The position numbers were made by a program, and so were the translations under genes. A stretch of 64,000 bases of DNA from Pedobacter sp. BS3 (GTDB taxonomy: Bacteria; Bacteroidota; Bacteroidia; Sphingobacteriales; Sphingobacteriaceae). Under the pieces are notes generated by a model. The model was not told where the DNA came from. It made no database searches and was given only the letters and a program-made list of their open reading frames with translations. The stretch is taken from NCBI RefSeq assembly GCF_008274585.1, contig NZ_VTRT01000003.1, positions 1 through 64,000 of the forward strand. Reading direction: 5' to 3'. This document shows, piece after piece, positions 16,734-24,912 of the stretch; position 1 is the first letter of the stretch; every line of letters starts with the position of its first letter.

Positions 16734-18179
16734 ATGGAAAATACTGTACCCGGTACCGCTATGAAGCGGGAAATAAGCCTTCTGGATGCGACCCTGCTGG
16801 TGGCAGGAAGCATGATTGGCTCAGGGATTTTTATTGTAAGCGCAGACATTACCCGTAATGTGGGATCTGCCGGCTGGTTGATTTTAATTTGGCTGATAAC
16901 CGGTTTTATGACCCTGACTGCCGCATTAAGCTATGGCGAACTAAGCGGCATGTATCCCAAAGCCGGCGGACAATATGTTTACCTGAAAGAAGCATATAAC
17001 CCGTTAGTTGCCTTTTTATACGGATGGAGCCTGTTCCTGGTGATACAAACCGGAACGATTGCTGCGGTAGGAGTGGCTTTCTCTAAATTTATGGCTTACC
17101 TGGTTCCGCAGGTAAGCGAAGATAATTTTATTTTATCGATGCAAACCAGCACAGATGCAGCCGGAAACGCTACTTTTTTTCATGTCAGCGCTGCCCAACT
17201 GGTATCTATTTTACTGATCGTATGTCTCACGTATTTTAACACTAAAGGTATTAAAGGTGGAAAAATCGTGCAAACTACCTTTACGCTGACCAAAATTATG
17301 AGCTTGTTCGGCTTAATTGCTTTCGGCCTGATCATGCTGAAGCCGGATATCTGGCAGGCTAACTGGTCGGATATGTGGGATCTTCATAAACTAAACGTAG
17401 ATGGTTCATTCACAGGCTATACCACGGCTGCTGCTATGGGCGCTATCGCCGCGGCTATGGTAGGATCTATCTTCAGCAGCGATGCCTGGAATAACGTAAC
17501 CTTTGTTGCCGGCGAAGTAAGCAATCCTAAACGGAATATTGGCCTGAGCCTTTTCCTCGGGACACTGATTGTTACTATTATCTATGTTTTAATTAATGTG
17601 GTATATACTGCTGTTCTCCCGCTGCATGAAATTGCTACGGCAGAAAAAGATCGCGTGGCAGTTGCCGCGTCACATGCCATATTTGGCAATATCGGGACGG
17701 TAGTTATCGCCTTAATGATCATGATCTCTACATTTGGTTGTAATAACGGCTTAATTCTGTCGGGAGCGAGGGTATATTATACCATGGCTAAAGACGGCTT
17801 GTTTTTCAAAAAAACAGCCAGCTTAAATCAGTATTCTGTTCCCGGGTTTGCTTTATGGGTACAATGTATTGTTGCCTGTATACTGTGCCTGAGCGGGAAA
17901 TATGGCGACCTGCTCGATATGATTTGCTTTGTGGTGGTAATTTTTTATGTGCTGACTATAGCGGGAGTGTATATTCTGCGGAAAAAGCGCCCGGATGCGG
18001 AGCGCCCGTACAAAGCTTTCGGATACCCCGTATTGCCTGCCATTTATATCCTGATGGGACTGGCTTTCTGTATCCTGCTCATTATCTATAAACCTAATTT
18101 TACCTGGCCGGGATTATTTATCGTGCTGATAGGTTTACCGGTGTATTATTTGTGGCGGTTAGGTAATAAGCGTAGTTGA
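16734..18179 (+). CDS. APC-superfamily amino acid permease
   Basis: 481 residues, about twelve helices. First helix LLVAGSMIGSGIFIVSADI carries the APC glycine motif; YGELSGMYPKAGGQYVYLKEAY is the conserved loop after TM2, and the C-terminal half includes GARVYYTMAKDGLFF. This is the LAT/YkbA-like group, exchanging or importing neutral amino acids. A TATATTCG sequence at 16706-16713 may be the -7 box. An alternative ATG is at 16761 (MKREISLLDA), which would match shorter relatives. Divergent from hppA. Confidence 0.92.
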   Translation: MENTVPGTAMKREISLLDATLLVAGSMIGSGIFIVSADITRNVGSAGWLILIWLITGFMTLTAALSYGELSGMYPKAGGQYVYLKEAYNPLVAFLYGWSLFLVIQTGTIAAVGVAFSKFMAYLVPQVSEDNFILSMQTSTDAAGNATFFHVSAAQLVSILLIVCLTYFNTKGIKGGKIVQTTFTLTKIMSLFGLIAFGLIMLKPDIWQANWSDMWDLHKLNVDGSFTGYTTAAAMGAIAAAMVGSIFSSDAWNNVTFVAGEVSNPKRNIGLSLFLGTLIVTIIYVLINVVYTAVLPLHEIATAEKDRVAVAASHAIFGNIGTVVIALMIMISTFGCNNGLILSGARVYYTMAKDGLFFKKTASLNQYSVPGFALWVQCIVACILCLSGKYGDLLDMICFVVVIFYVLTIAGVYILRKKRPDAERPYKAFGYPVLPAIYILMGLAFCILLIIYKPNFTWPGLFIVLIGLPVYYLWRLGNKRS

Positions 18180-18332
18180 ATTGCTGGAAGCTTTTGTTTT
18201 ATTCTTTTTTGCTTTGATGTAACTGGTAATTTGTTTAGAATTGTTCCGGTTTGTAACTGAAGATCATGATGTGTATTCAGTTATGAAGAAATGAACAGCC
18301 TTTATAATCCAGTTATAACTTTAGCATATCAC

Positions 18333-20330
18333 ATGAAACAATCCTTACTCTTTTTAGCGTTAAGTCTGGCTGTAAACACGGCAATGGCCGGGATAGGCTA
18401 TGTCGTAAAATCGCCGGATGGGCAATTGAAAGCCGTAATCAGAACTAATGAAAAGCTTACCTATTTTGTTATGCACAATGCCGACACCTTACTTGCTCCG
18501 TCTGCTATCGCGATGCATTTAAGCGGAGGTGAGGTGTTGGGTCACAATGCCAAAGTGAAAAGCGCTAAAACCAGTACGGTAAACCAGGAAATAGAAGCGC
18601 CGTTTTATAAACGTAGCCGCATAAAAGATAATTACAATGAGTTAGTTATCAGCTTCAATAAAGATTACAGTGTTGTTTTCAGAGCGTATAACGAGGGTAT
18701 TGCCTATCGTTTTGTAACCAGTCGGAAGCAGAATTTTAATGTAGAAAGTGAAGAAGCCACCTTTAGCTTTCCGGCAGATTACCCGGCAATAGTCCCTTAC
18801 GTAAACAGCAAAAAGAAAAACGCCACTTTCGAGGAGCAGTTCTTTAATTCATTTGAGAATACCTATACACATGCACCGCTTTCCAAATTAGATGTAACGC
18901 GTTTAGCCTTTCTGCCCCTGGTTGTTGAGGCCGCTAACGGTAAAAAAGTATGTATTACCGAAGCCGATCTGGAAGAATATCCTGGCATGTACTTAAATCA
19001 TCAGTCAGGAAATACGCTGACCGGCGTTTTTGCGCCTTATCCTAAAAAAATTGAGCAAGGCGGACATAACCAGTTGCAGCAGCTGGTAAAAGAGCGTGAA
19101 AATTACATCGCGAAAAGCAAAGGAACACGCAGTTTCCCCTGGCGGATCATAGCCGTTTCTACGCAGGATAAGCAACTGGCTGATAATGATCTGGTTTATA
19201 AGCTGGCTTCTCCATCCCGCGTAAGCGATGTTTCATGGATAAAGCCCGGTAAGGTTGCCTGGGATTGGTGGAACGACTGGAATATTTCAGGTGTTGATTT
19301 TAAATCGGGAGTAAATAATGCAACTTACAAATACTACATTGATTTCGCTTCAAAAAATAACATTGAATACGTTATCCTTGACGAAGGCTGGGCGGTAAAC
19401 CTGAAAGCCGATCTGTTGCAGGTTGTGCCCGAAATTAATATCAAAGAGCTGGTTGATTATGCCCGGCAGAAAAATGTAGACATTATTCTCTGGGCCGGTT
19501 TTTATGCGGTAGACAGGGATATGGAAAACGTATTTAAGTATTATTCCGGTTTGGGTGTTAAAGGGTTTAAGGTCGATTTTATGGATCGCGACGATCAGCT
19601 GGCGGTAAATTTTTACTATCGCGTAGCTCAGTTGGCGGCAAAATATAAATTGCTGGTAGATTTTCACGGCGCCTATAAACCCACCGGTTTGCAGCGTACC
19701 TATCCCAATGTACTTAACTTTGAAGGAGTACACGGTTTAGAGCAAATGAAATGGGCCTCGCCGAAGGTTGACCAGGTTACTTACGATGTAACCATTCCCT
19801 TTATCAGGATGCTGGCCGGCCCCATGGATTATACGCAGGGAGCGATGCGTAATGCCATAAAGAAAAATTATTATCCCGTTTGGAATGACCCGATGAGTCA
19901 GGGTACACGTTGTCGTCAGCTGGCGGAATATGTGATATTCGAAGCGCCGCTGAATATGCTGTGCGATAATCCCACACATTATTTAAAAGAGCCTGAATGT
20001 GCTAAGTTTATTGCGTCCGTTCCCAAAATATGGGATGAAACCGTAGCCCTGGATGGCGAAATTGCCAAACACATTGCCATCGCCCGGAAAAAAGGTAACG
20101 ATTGGTACGTGGGAGCCTTAACCAATTGGGATAGCCGGGATACCGAGCTCGACCTGAGTTTCCTGGGTAAGGGAAATTATAAAGCTGAAGTATTTCGCGA
20201 CGGTGTCAATGCCGACCGTGAAGCATCGGATTATAAACATGAAGTGATAGATGTTCCCCAAAACCGTAAGCTGAAAATCAGCATGGCGCCGGGCGGGGGA
20301 TATGTTGCCCGGATATTTGATGAAAAGTGA
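18333..20330 (+). CDS. GH97 family glycoside hydrolase (alpha-galactosidase or alpha-glucosidase)
   Basis: About 665 residues from the ATG at 18333, chosen because it gives a clean signal peptide (LLFLALSLAVNTAMA); the ATG at 18291 adds 14 residues before it. N-terminal beta-sandwich (VVKSPDGQLKAVI), then a TIM barrel with KVAWDWWNDWNI, YVILDEGWA, GFKVDFMDRDDQ and LNFEGVHGLEQMKW, all GH97 hallmarks, and a C-terminal sandwich. Asp in the DFMDRDD loop corresponds, as far as I can align by eye, to the nucleophile of retaining GH97 enzymes such as Bacteroides alpha-galactosidase, not the inverting SusB type. Periplasmic. Stands alone, followed by a terminator. Confidence 0.92.
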   Translation: MKQSLLFLALSLAVNTAMAGIGYVVKSPDGQLKAVIRTNEKLTYFVMHNADTLLAPSAIAMHLSGGEVLGHNAKVKSAKTSTVNQEIEAPFYKRSRIKDNYNELVISFNKDYSVVFRAYNEGIAYRFVTSRKQNFNVESEEATFSFPADYPAIVPYVNSKKKNATFEEQFFNSFENTYTHAPLSKLDVTRLAFLPLVVEAANGKKVCITEADLEEYPGMYLNHQSGNTLTGVFAPYPKKIEQGGHNQLQQLVKERENYIAKSKGTRSFPWRIIAVSTQDKQLADNDLVYKLASPSRVSDVSWIKPGKVAWDWWNDWNISGVDFKSGVNNATYKYYIDFASKNNIEYVILDEGWAVNLKADLLQVVPEINIKELVDYARQKNVDIILWAGFYAVDRDMENVFKYYSGLGVKGFKVDFMDRDDQLAVNFYYRVAQLAAKYKLLVDFHGAYKPTGLQRTYPNVLNFEGVHGLEQMKWASPKVDQVTYDVTIPFIRMLAGPMDYTQGAMRNAIKKNYYPVWNDPMSQGTRCRQLAEYVIFEAPLNMLCDNPTHYLKEPECAKFIASVPKIWDETVALDGEIAKHIAIARKKGNDWYVGALTNWDSRDTELDLSFLGKGNYKAEVFRDGVNADREASDYKHEVIDVPQNRKLKISMAPGGGYVARIFDEK

Positions 20331-20379
20331 ACGGATATTGTCCCCCTTCTTAAAGCTCGATGGCTTGTCCTGAAATAAA

Positions 20380-20404
20380 AAAACCGGCTTTAAAGGCCGG
20401 TTTT
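20380..20404 (+). terminator. Terminator between GH97 gene and tRNA-Leu genes
   Basis: AAAACCGGC (20380-20388) pairs with GCCGGTTTT (20396-20404) around a seven-base loop. It follows the GH97 stop by 50 bp and precedes the 3' end of the minus-strand tRNA genes, so it can serve both directions. Confidence 0.82.
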
Positions 20405-20413
20405 GCACTTTCG

Positions 20414-20497
20414 TGCCCAGGGAGAGACTCGAACTCTCAAGGGACAATTCCCAACGGCTTCTGAGACCGCAACGTTTACCAATTTCGCCACCTGGGC
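20414..20497 (-). tRNA. tRNA-Leu (anticodon CAG)
   Basis: Read on the minus strand: 5' acceptor GCCCAGG pairs with 3' CCTGGGC, discriminator A, D arm with GGTAA, anticodon loop CTCAGAA (T33, CAG, A37) on a 5-bp stem with two wobble pairs, long variable arm (class II), and T loop GTTCGAGTC. 84 bases; CCA is not encoded. It is the downstream member of a tandem tRNA-Leu pair. Confidence 0.93.
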
Positions 20498-20517
20498 GGT
20501 GAGCTTTATTTTCGGTG

Positions 20518-20600
20518 TGCCCGGAAGCGGATTCGAACCGCTACGCCCGTAAGGCGCCACCCCCTCAAGATGGTGCGTCTACCAATTTCGCCACCCGGGC
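20518..20600 (-). tRNA. tRNA-Leu (anticodon GAG)
   Basis: Read on the minus strand: acceptor GCCCGGG with 3' TCCGGGC (one G-U pair), D arm GGTAGAC, anticodon stem CCATC/GGTGG around TTGAGGG giving anticodon GAG, a long variable arm and T loop GGTTCGAATCC. 83 bases, CCA not encoded. It lies 20 bp upstream of the CAG isoacceptor and is probably co-transcribed with it. Confidence 0.93.
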
Positions 20601-20658
20601 TCAAGGGACTGCAAATATAAGGGTTAGCACCAAATTGGAAACAGATTTTTTAAAAAAA

Positions 20659-21261
20659 TCATATTTCGGGCAATTGCCAGCTTTTCCGGATAGAAACAAT
20701 GCGGATAGCCACAATGGTTAACACGCAGATAACCAAATTGATATCGTGCGAAATAGGGTAGTGCAGTAACAGCATGTATAAGCCACCGCCAATGGCGCAG
20801 GCGGTAGCGTACAGCTCACCGCGTTTTAGCAGGCTGGGCACAGTGTTGCTGATAATGTCGACTACCAGGCCGCCAAAAGTGGCAGAAATTACGCCCATCA
20901 ATACGGCATACACATCATTGATACCATTGGCCAGACTTCTCTCAATGCCCACCACGGTAAACATACCGATACCTATGGCATCGGTAATAATAATGGTACG
21001 TTGAAACCGGTGAAGACCTCTTTTCAGCAGAAAGGTGATAATAACAGCGCTGATAACCAGGATAAGCGCCAGATAATCGTTGAGCCAGTTAATGGGCCGG
21101 GTTCCTATCAGCAGGTCGCGTATGGTGCCACCGCCATACGCATTCACAAAGGCAATAACGCAGGCGCCGAAAATATCCATACGGTGCGTACGGGCTTTTA
21201 ATGCACCCGTAATAGCGAAAACGAATATCCCGGTATAAACAATAATATCAACTAAATCCAC
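20659..21261 (-). CDS. TRIC/UPF0126-family membrane channel protein
   Basis: 200 residues, six to seven hydrophobic segments, made of two similar halves each holding the family's glycine motif: NAYGGGTIRDLLIG in the first and SATFGGLVVDIIS in the second. This is the trimeric intracellular cation channel (YadS/YicG, formerly UPF0126) family, cation channels in the inner membrane. Full length. It lies upstream of the tRNA pair on the same strand and downstream of the MATE gene with an 82-bp gap. Confidence 0.9.
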   Translation of the reverse strand: MDLVDIIVYTGIFVFAITGALKARTHRMDIFGACVIAFVNAYGGGTIRDLLIGTRPINWLNDYLALILVISAVIITFLLKRGLHRFQRTIIITDAIGIGMFTVVGIERSLANGINDVYAVLMGVISATFGGLVVDIISNTVPSLLKRGELYATACAIGGGLYMLLLHYPISHDINLVICVLTIVAIRIVSIRKSWQLPEI

Positions 21262-21343
21262 AATACGGTTAACTCAAAATATGTGTAATTATAAGCGTTT
21301 TAAACGAATCTAAGTCAGAGACAGGTTTATAATTGACTTTTCA

Positions 21344-22699
21344 CTAATAAATATGCAGTTTTTTGCTGCTTCGCTGGAATCGCAGGAACAGCAATACCGA
21401 CGAGACCAGGAGGCCGAGTGTCAGGCCGTACCATATCCCGGTAGCACCTGCGTGAAGCTGTATTCCCAGGAAATAGGCAACAGGCAGTCCGATTATCCAA
21501 TAGGCCAGTAAGGTGATCCAGGTGGGGATATTTACATCGCCGATGCCGCGTAAAATGCCTAAACCCACAACCTGTGCACCGTCAAACAGTTGAAAGACGC
21601 CAGCAATAACCAATAACCGTGATGCAATAGCGATAACCCGTTCGTCGCTGGTGTACAGCCAGGGCAGGTATTGGTTAAAGGTGATAAATAGCAGGGCGGT
21701 CACGCTCATAAATACCAGCACAATATGATAGCTGGATATGGCCGATAAACGCAACTGGACAAAATCTTTTTTGCCAAAATGGTTACCTGAGCGGATGGCT
21801 GCCGCTGCAGAAATACCGCTGGCCATCATATACGTAGTAGCTGCCAGGCTGATGGCCACCTGATGCGCAGCCTGCTCGGCTATACCGATAATCCCCATTA
21901 AAATGGCTGCACCGCTAAAGGCGCTAACCTCAAACGTGTATTGCAGGGCTACCGGGGCGCCGATCTTCAGGATATTAAACGTACGTTTTTTACTGAAACG
22001 TTTTAAAGCCCGGGCTTGCAGGTAAGGCTTAAAGTGCTTTGAAAAGAAAATGTAAAAGCCCATCGCGAAAGCCATTACAGTACGGTCAATAAGCGTGCTG
22101 TAACCCACGCCGCGTACCCCCATCGGCTCAATGCCGAACAGACCTTTTACAAAAATTATTCCCAGGATAATGTTCAGCACATTTCCCCAGATAGAGATCA
22201 TCATAGCCTGTTTGGTGAAGCCCAGGCCTTCGGCAAATTGTTTGAAGGTATTAAATATCATCAGCGGAATAATAGAAATACCCAAAAGCGCTAAAAAAGA
22301 TTTTGTCTGCTCAACAACCAACGGCGATTGATCTAAATGGTCAATAAAAGCCAGTATGCCCATATATACCGTAAGGAATAAAATAATCCCTGAAATGATA
22401 TTGATGTACAGGCTGTTATATAGCAACCTTCCGCATTCATTAAAATTGTTCCTGCCGCTTTGCTGTGCAATAAGCGGGGTAAGGCCATAAGATATGCCGA
22501 TACCAATAACCAGGATGATGGTAAATATACTATTGCCCAATGACACAGCCGCCAGGGGAATAGTGCCGGCAAAATGACCAACAATAACGCCATCGGCTAC
22601 CTGAACCAGCGTATGGCCCAGTTGTGAAATAACCACCGGGATTGCCAGCTTTAAATTGCTGCTGTAATGCGATTTATAGGTATTATACAATGCTTTCAA
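21344..22699 (-). CDS. MATE-family efflux transporter
   Basis: 451 residues with twelve helices in two six-helix halves. LAIPVVISQLGHTLVQVADGVIVGH is the TM1 region of NorM-type multidrug and toxin extrusion proteins, and GIGDVNIPTWITLLAYWIIGLPVAY is the matching segment in the C-terminal half (shown here in part). Such proteins export cationic drugs or metabolites using Na+ or H+. It is followed by the TRIC-type gene in the same direction. Substrate unknown. Confidence 0.92.
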   Translation of the reverse strand: MKALYNTYKSHYSSNLKLAIPVVISQLGHTLVQVADGVIVGHFAGTIPLAAVSLGNSIFTIILVIGIGISYGLTPLIAQQSGRNNFNECGRLLYNSLYINIISGIILFLTVYMGILAFIDHLDQSPLVVEQTKSFLALLGISIIPLMIFNTFKQFAEGLGFTKQAMMISIWGNVLNIILGIIFVKGLFGIEPMGVRGVGYSTLIDRTVMAFAMGFYIFFSKHFKPYLQARALKRFSKKRTFNILKIGAPVALQYTFEVSAFSGAAILMGIIGIAEQAAHQVAISLAATTYMMASGISAAAAIRSGNHFGKKDFVQLRLSAISSYHIVLVFMSVTALLFITFNQYLPWLYTSDERVIAIASRLLVIAGVFQLFDGAQVVGLGILRGIGDVNIPTWITLLAYWIIGLPVAYFLGIQLHAGATGIWYGLTLGLLVSSVLLFLRFQRSSKKLHIY

Positions 22700-22778
22700 G
22701 GTATCTGAGCATTAAAATGAGGTAAATGTTGTAATGAGATAATCTTTTATTTAAACACAGGTTGGCCTGTGCCTGGCC

Positions 22779-22805
22779 TTTTTGACTTTTGACTTTTGAC
22801 TTTTT
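22779..22805. repeat. TTTTGAC heptamer tandem repeat
   Basis: Three consecutive copies of the unit TTTTGAC follow a T-rich start. The reverse complement (GTCAAAA) belongs to the same family of AAAGT/AAAAGT words seen at 23445-23480 and 38525-38560. It occupies the gap just after the stop of the AlbA_2 gene. Confidence 0.75.
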
Positions 22806-22806
22806 A

Positions 22807-23430
22807 TCAGGATGCCGTATAATATTCCTCTTTCTCGGTAGTATGCAGCCTGATGATGCCAGCCAGCAGCAGGTTCACCAGTATTCGCTGTGCCTTTCGG
22901 CGGGGCAATTTCATCAGCTTGCCATATTCCTCCGAAGTAATACGCTGATGGTTATCCAGGTATTCCAGCAATGTTTTCTCCTTGTCAGAATATTCAATAT
23001 GAGTTCCCGTAGTGTTGTTGCCGCGTTTTAATACATCAACAACTATTTTGCTGGCCAGCAGGCTTTTATCTTTCACGCGGATATATACCCACCATTTTTT
23101 GTCTTCGCCTAAAGCAGCATGAGGTTTGGTATCGCTTTCTTTTATTTCGGCTACCAGCACGACCTTGTCATCTACGTAAATTTCTTCAAAAACCGGTTCG
23201 AGAGCAGGCCGGCAATAAATATGAGCGGCCTTATTGAGCATGTATTTCTCTTCGTCCTCAGATTTAACACCCTTTATGGTGCCGTCATCGGCAACGCCCA
23301 CTAATAGCCTGCCGCCTTTATTATTGGCAAAAGCTACCAGCGTTTTGGCTATTTTTTCACAATTGGTTATGGTCTTCTTAAAATCCAGCGTATCGCTTTC
23401 GCCTTCAAAAATTAGTTTCCTGATATTCAT
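22807..23430 (-). CDS. AlbA_2/Schlafen-type DNA-binding domain protein
   Basis: About 207 residues from the ATG at 23430 (MNIRKLIFEGES). The N-terminal 150 residues are the AlbA_2 (formerly AAA_4) domain: EGESDTLDFKKTI, then VAFANNKGGRLLVGVADDGTIKGV. The C-terminal 60 residues look like a winged helix (RITSEEYGKLMKLPRRKAQRILVNLL). This combination is common in Bacteroidota as a putative transcriptional regulator, with nucleotide or nucleic-acid binding; no function is established. Upstream frame to 23445 is less likely. Isolated between MATE and the repeat cluster. Confidence 0.86.
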   Translation of the reverse strand: MNIRKLIFEGESDTLDFKKTITNCEKIAKTLVAFANNKGGRLLVGVADDGTIKGVKSEDEEKYMLNKAAHIYCRPALEPVFEEIYVDDKVVLVAEIKESDTKPHAALGEDKKWWVYIRVKDKSLLASKIVVDVLKRGNNTTGTHIEYSDKEKTLLEYLDNHQRITSEEYGKLMKLPRRKAQRILVNLLLAGIIRLHTTEKEEYYTAS

Positions 23431-23444
23431 AACACGGGATGGCA

Positions 23445-23569
23445 AGTTAAAAGTAAAAAGTTGAAAGTAAAAAGTTGAACGTAGTGAAATCCCGACTATT
23501 CGGGATTGAGCCCGGTATGTGTGGGGAAAATCCCCCGGTACTTATCCCGAACAATTCGGGCTTCGGGAT
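23445..23569. repeat. Composite intergenic repeat with CCCGA/TCGGG palindromes
   Basis: Starts with AAGTAAAAAGTTGA words repeated twice (23450-23478), then a perfect hairpin AATCCCGA/TCGGGATT (23488-23507), a GGGG/CCCC hairpin near 23523-23535, and a second ATCCCGAA/TTCGGGAT unit (23544-23569). A similar order of AAAGTAAAAAGTTGA words followed by CCCG..CAATTCGGG occurs at 38525-38600, so this is a repeated composite element and not a unique terminator. Confidence 0.75.
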
Positions 23570-23578
23570 CAAAATGCC

Positions 23579-24064
23579 TCAATAAGCAATGGTCCGGTTT
23601 TCGCCGGGATGCAGATTGCGTATATAGACTTCGTTTAAAACAGTTGCGCACAGCTCGCCATGCTTATTTACAATTTCCATAGGGTAGGCTTTAACAAATT
23701 TACCGTTGGTATTTAAAGCCCTACAGGCCTCATCAATATCTTCATCGTGCAAACGTATGGCGAAATACAGATTAGAGCGTCCGGGTTTCAGGTAATTAAT
23801 CTGTGCGCTTTTTAACCATACACGTACTTTATATCCTTTTCGCTGCATAATCTGGTCGAATAAAATGGCGTAAAACGGGTCGGATGCACTGTATATGCTA
23901 CCTCCAAATATAGATTTATTGTAATTGATATTCAGAATGCTTTTGGCAATCTTTACCCTCACACCGGTAAAATCCCGGTCAAATTGTTGTACCCATACCC
24001 GCTGAAAAAACAAAGGAGGGTAGAGGCGGAGCGCCCATTTTAATATACCGGCTGAAACAATCAT
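23579..24064 (-). CDS. DUF4442-like hotdog-fold protein
   Basis: 161 residues resembling the DUF4442/YiiD C-terminal group of hotdog (thioesterase-like) proteins: NINYNKSIFGGSIYSASDPFYAILFDQ forms the central helix region where 4HBT enzymes have the catalytic residue, followed by strands VRVWLKSAQINYLKPG and VLNEVYIRNL. No signal peptide. Acyl-CoA thioesterase or lipid-related function is possible but unproven. It lies alone between repeats and a decayed region. Confidence 0.75.
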   Translation of the reverse strand: MIVSAGILKWALRLYPPLFFQRVWVQQFDRDFTGVRVKIAKSILNINYNKSIFGGSIYSASDPFYAILFDQIMQRKGYKVRVWLKSAQINYLKPGRSNLYFAIRLHDEDIDEACRALNTNGKFVKAYPMEIVNKHGELCATVLNEVYIRNLHPGENRTIAY

Positions 24065-24260
24065 CTGTTGCTAATATCTGAAACTCTATGCAGCTAAAAA
24101 AATTACTTTTTAAAAGCAGGTTAACAGCATTGGTACATGGTGGAACTTTTCAGGATCAGGTTAGAGAAGAAGATATTTGGGCTCCTGCCGGTGTTTAAAA
24201 TTGCCGGAGACCTTTCGTTGGTAAATCTATTTTTTTAATTTTACTAAAACTCTTTTGATT

Positions 24261-24438
24261 ATGGATATCCAGGCAACAAAGTTGGAATTAATCCGCCACT
24301 TATTGAACACCCAAAAAGAATCGTTACTAATATAAGGTAAAAGAACTGGTTTTAAAGGAAATCGGGGAAGTTATCGGCTATGAGGCAAAAGCCGATTTGA
24401 AAGATATTTATACTTTCATCAAAAAGAGCATCCCGTGA
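24261..24438 (+). pseudogene. Remnant of a toxin-antitoxin pair (antitoxin fused to ParE-like fragment)
   Basis: The ATG at 24261 opens MDIQATKLELIRHLLNTQKES, the usual N-terminus of a Bacteroidota addiction-module antitoxin, and stops at 24333. Shifting one frame at 24334 gives KVKELVLKEIGEVIGYEAKA followed by DLKDIYTFIKKSIP and a stop at 24436. The first part continues the antitoxin; the last part looks like the second helix of RelE/ParE toxins. So a frameshift plus an internal deletion appear to have joined the two genes and ended both. Not expected to be functional. Confidence 0.65.
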
Positions 24439-24861
24439 AACTTTCGGAACTATGAAAAACCTAACCAGAATTAGGTTTGAAGGGCTCGATTTTTACAAAT
24501 TAAACATTGTGCATTTTGCTGCTACCAAAGCAACACTGACCTGCGTAAGCTAAACCGGATAGGAGCGGATACCGGCCTCGCGGCTAAAGCCTTGCAGGGA
24601 TTGTGGGTTGGCTGCGCAGTATAAGCGTATAGCCGGACTACCGGAAGTAAAGCAGCACAGGTTTAGCTTTTCACAAGAAACACCTCTCTCACCCCTCCAC
24701 ACTCGCTTACATTTAATTTTTGCTCTTGCAAAAGTCAACTTAAGCATATTCCATGCTAACCCGAAACCCAATCCGGCTTCTAAACTTAACCCGGTCAGAG
24801 CTAAAATATTTGAACCAATATCTATCTTTTTAATTTTTTTTAAAAAGATAGATGCGAGCAT
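24439..24861. other. Non-coding decayed stretch with a long AT hairpin
   Basis: No supported gene. A 30-codon frame at 24453-24545 resembles nothing I recognise. A 14-bp perfect stem (ATCTATCTTTTTAA at 24820-24833 with its complement at 24840-24853, loop of six T) lies about 60 bp before the MFS gene and could act as a terminator or insulator on either strand. Confidence 0.55.
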
Positions 24862-24891
24862 TTTGTTTATTCACTTTGATTTGTAATTTAG
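24862..24891 (+). promoter_or_regulatory. Putative promoter of the MFS gene
   Basis: TTTG at 24862-24865 and TAATTTAG at 24884-24891 (one mismatch to TAnnTTTG) are 18 bp apart. The start codon at 24913 would be about 15 bases from the transcription start. Confidence 0.5.
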
Positions 24892-24912
24892 CCGCGTTAA
24901 AAAGCTAAACCA

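Noticed and set aside
24453-24545. Thirty-codon frame after the toxin-antitoxin remnant
   Set aside because: No ribosome site, no recognisable motif and location in decayed DNA; likely chance.
24820-24853. Riboswitch-like leader of the MFS gene
   Set aside because: The hairpin lies upstream of the probable promoter, so it would not be in the mRNA leader.
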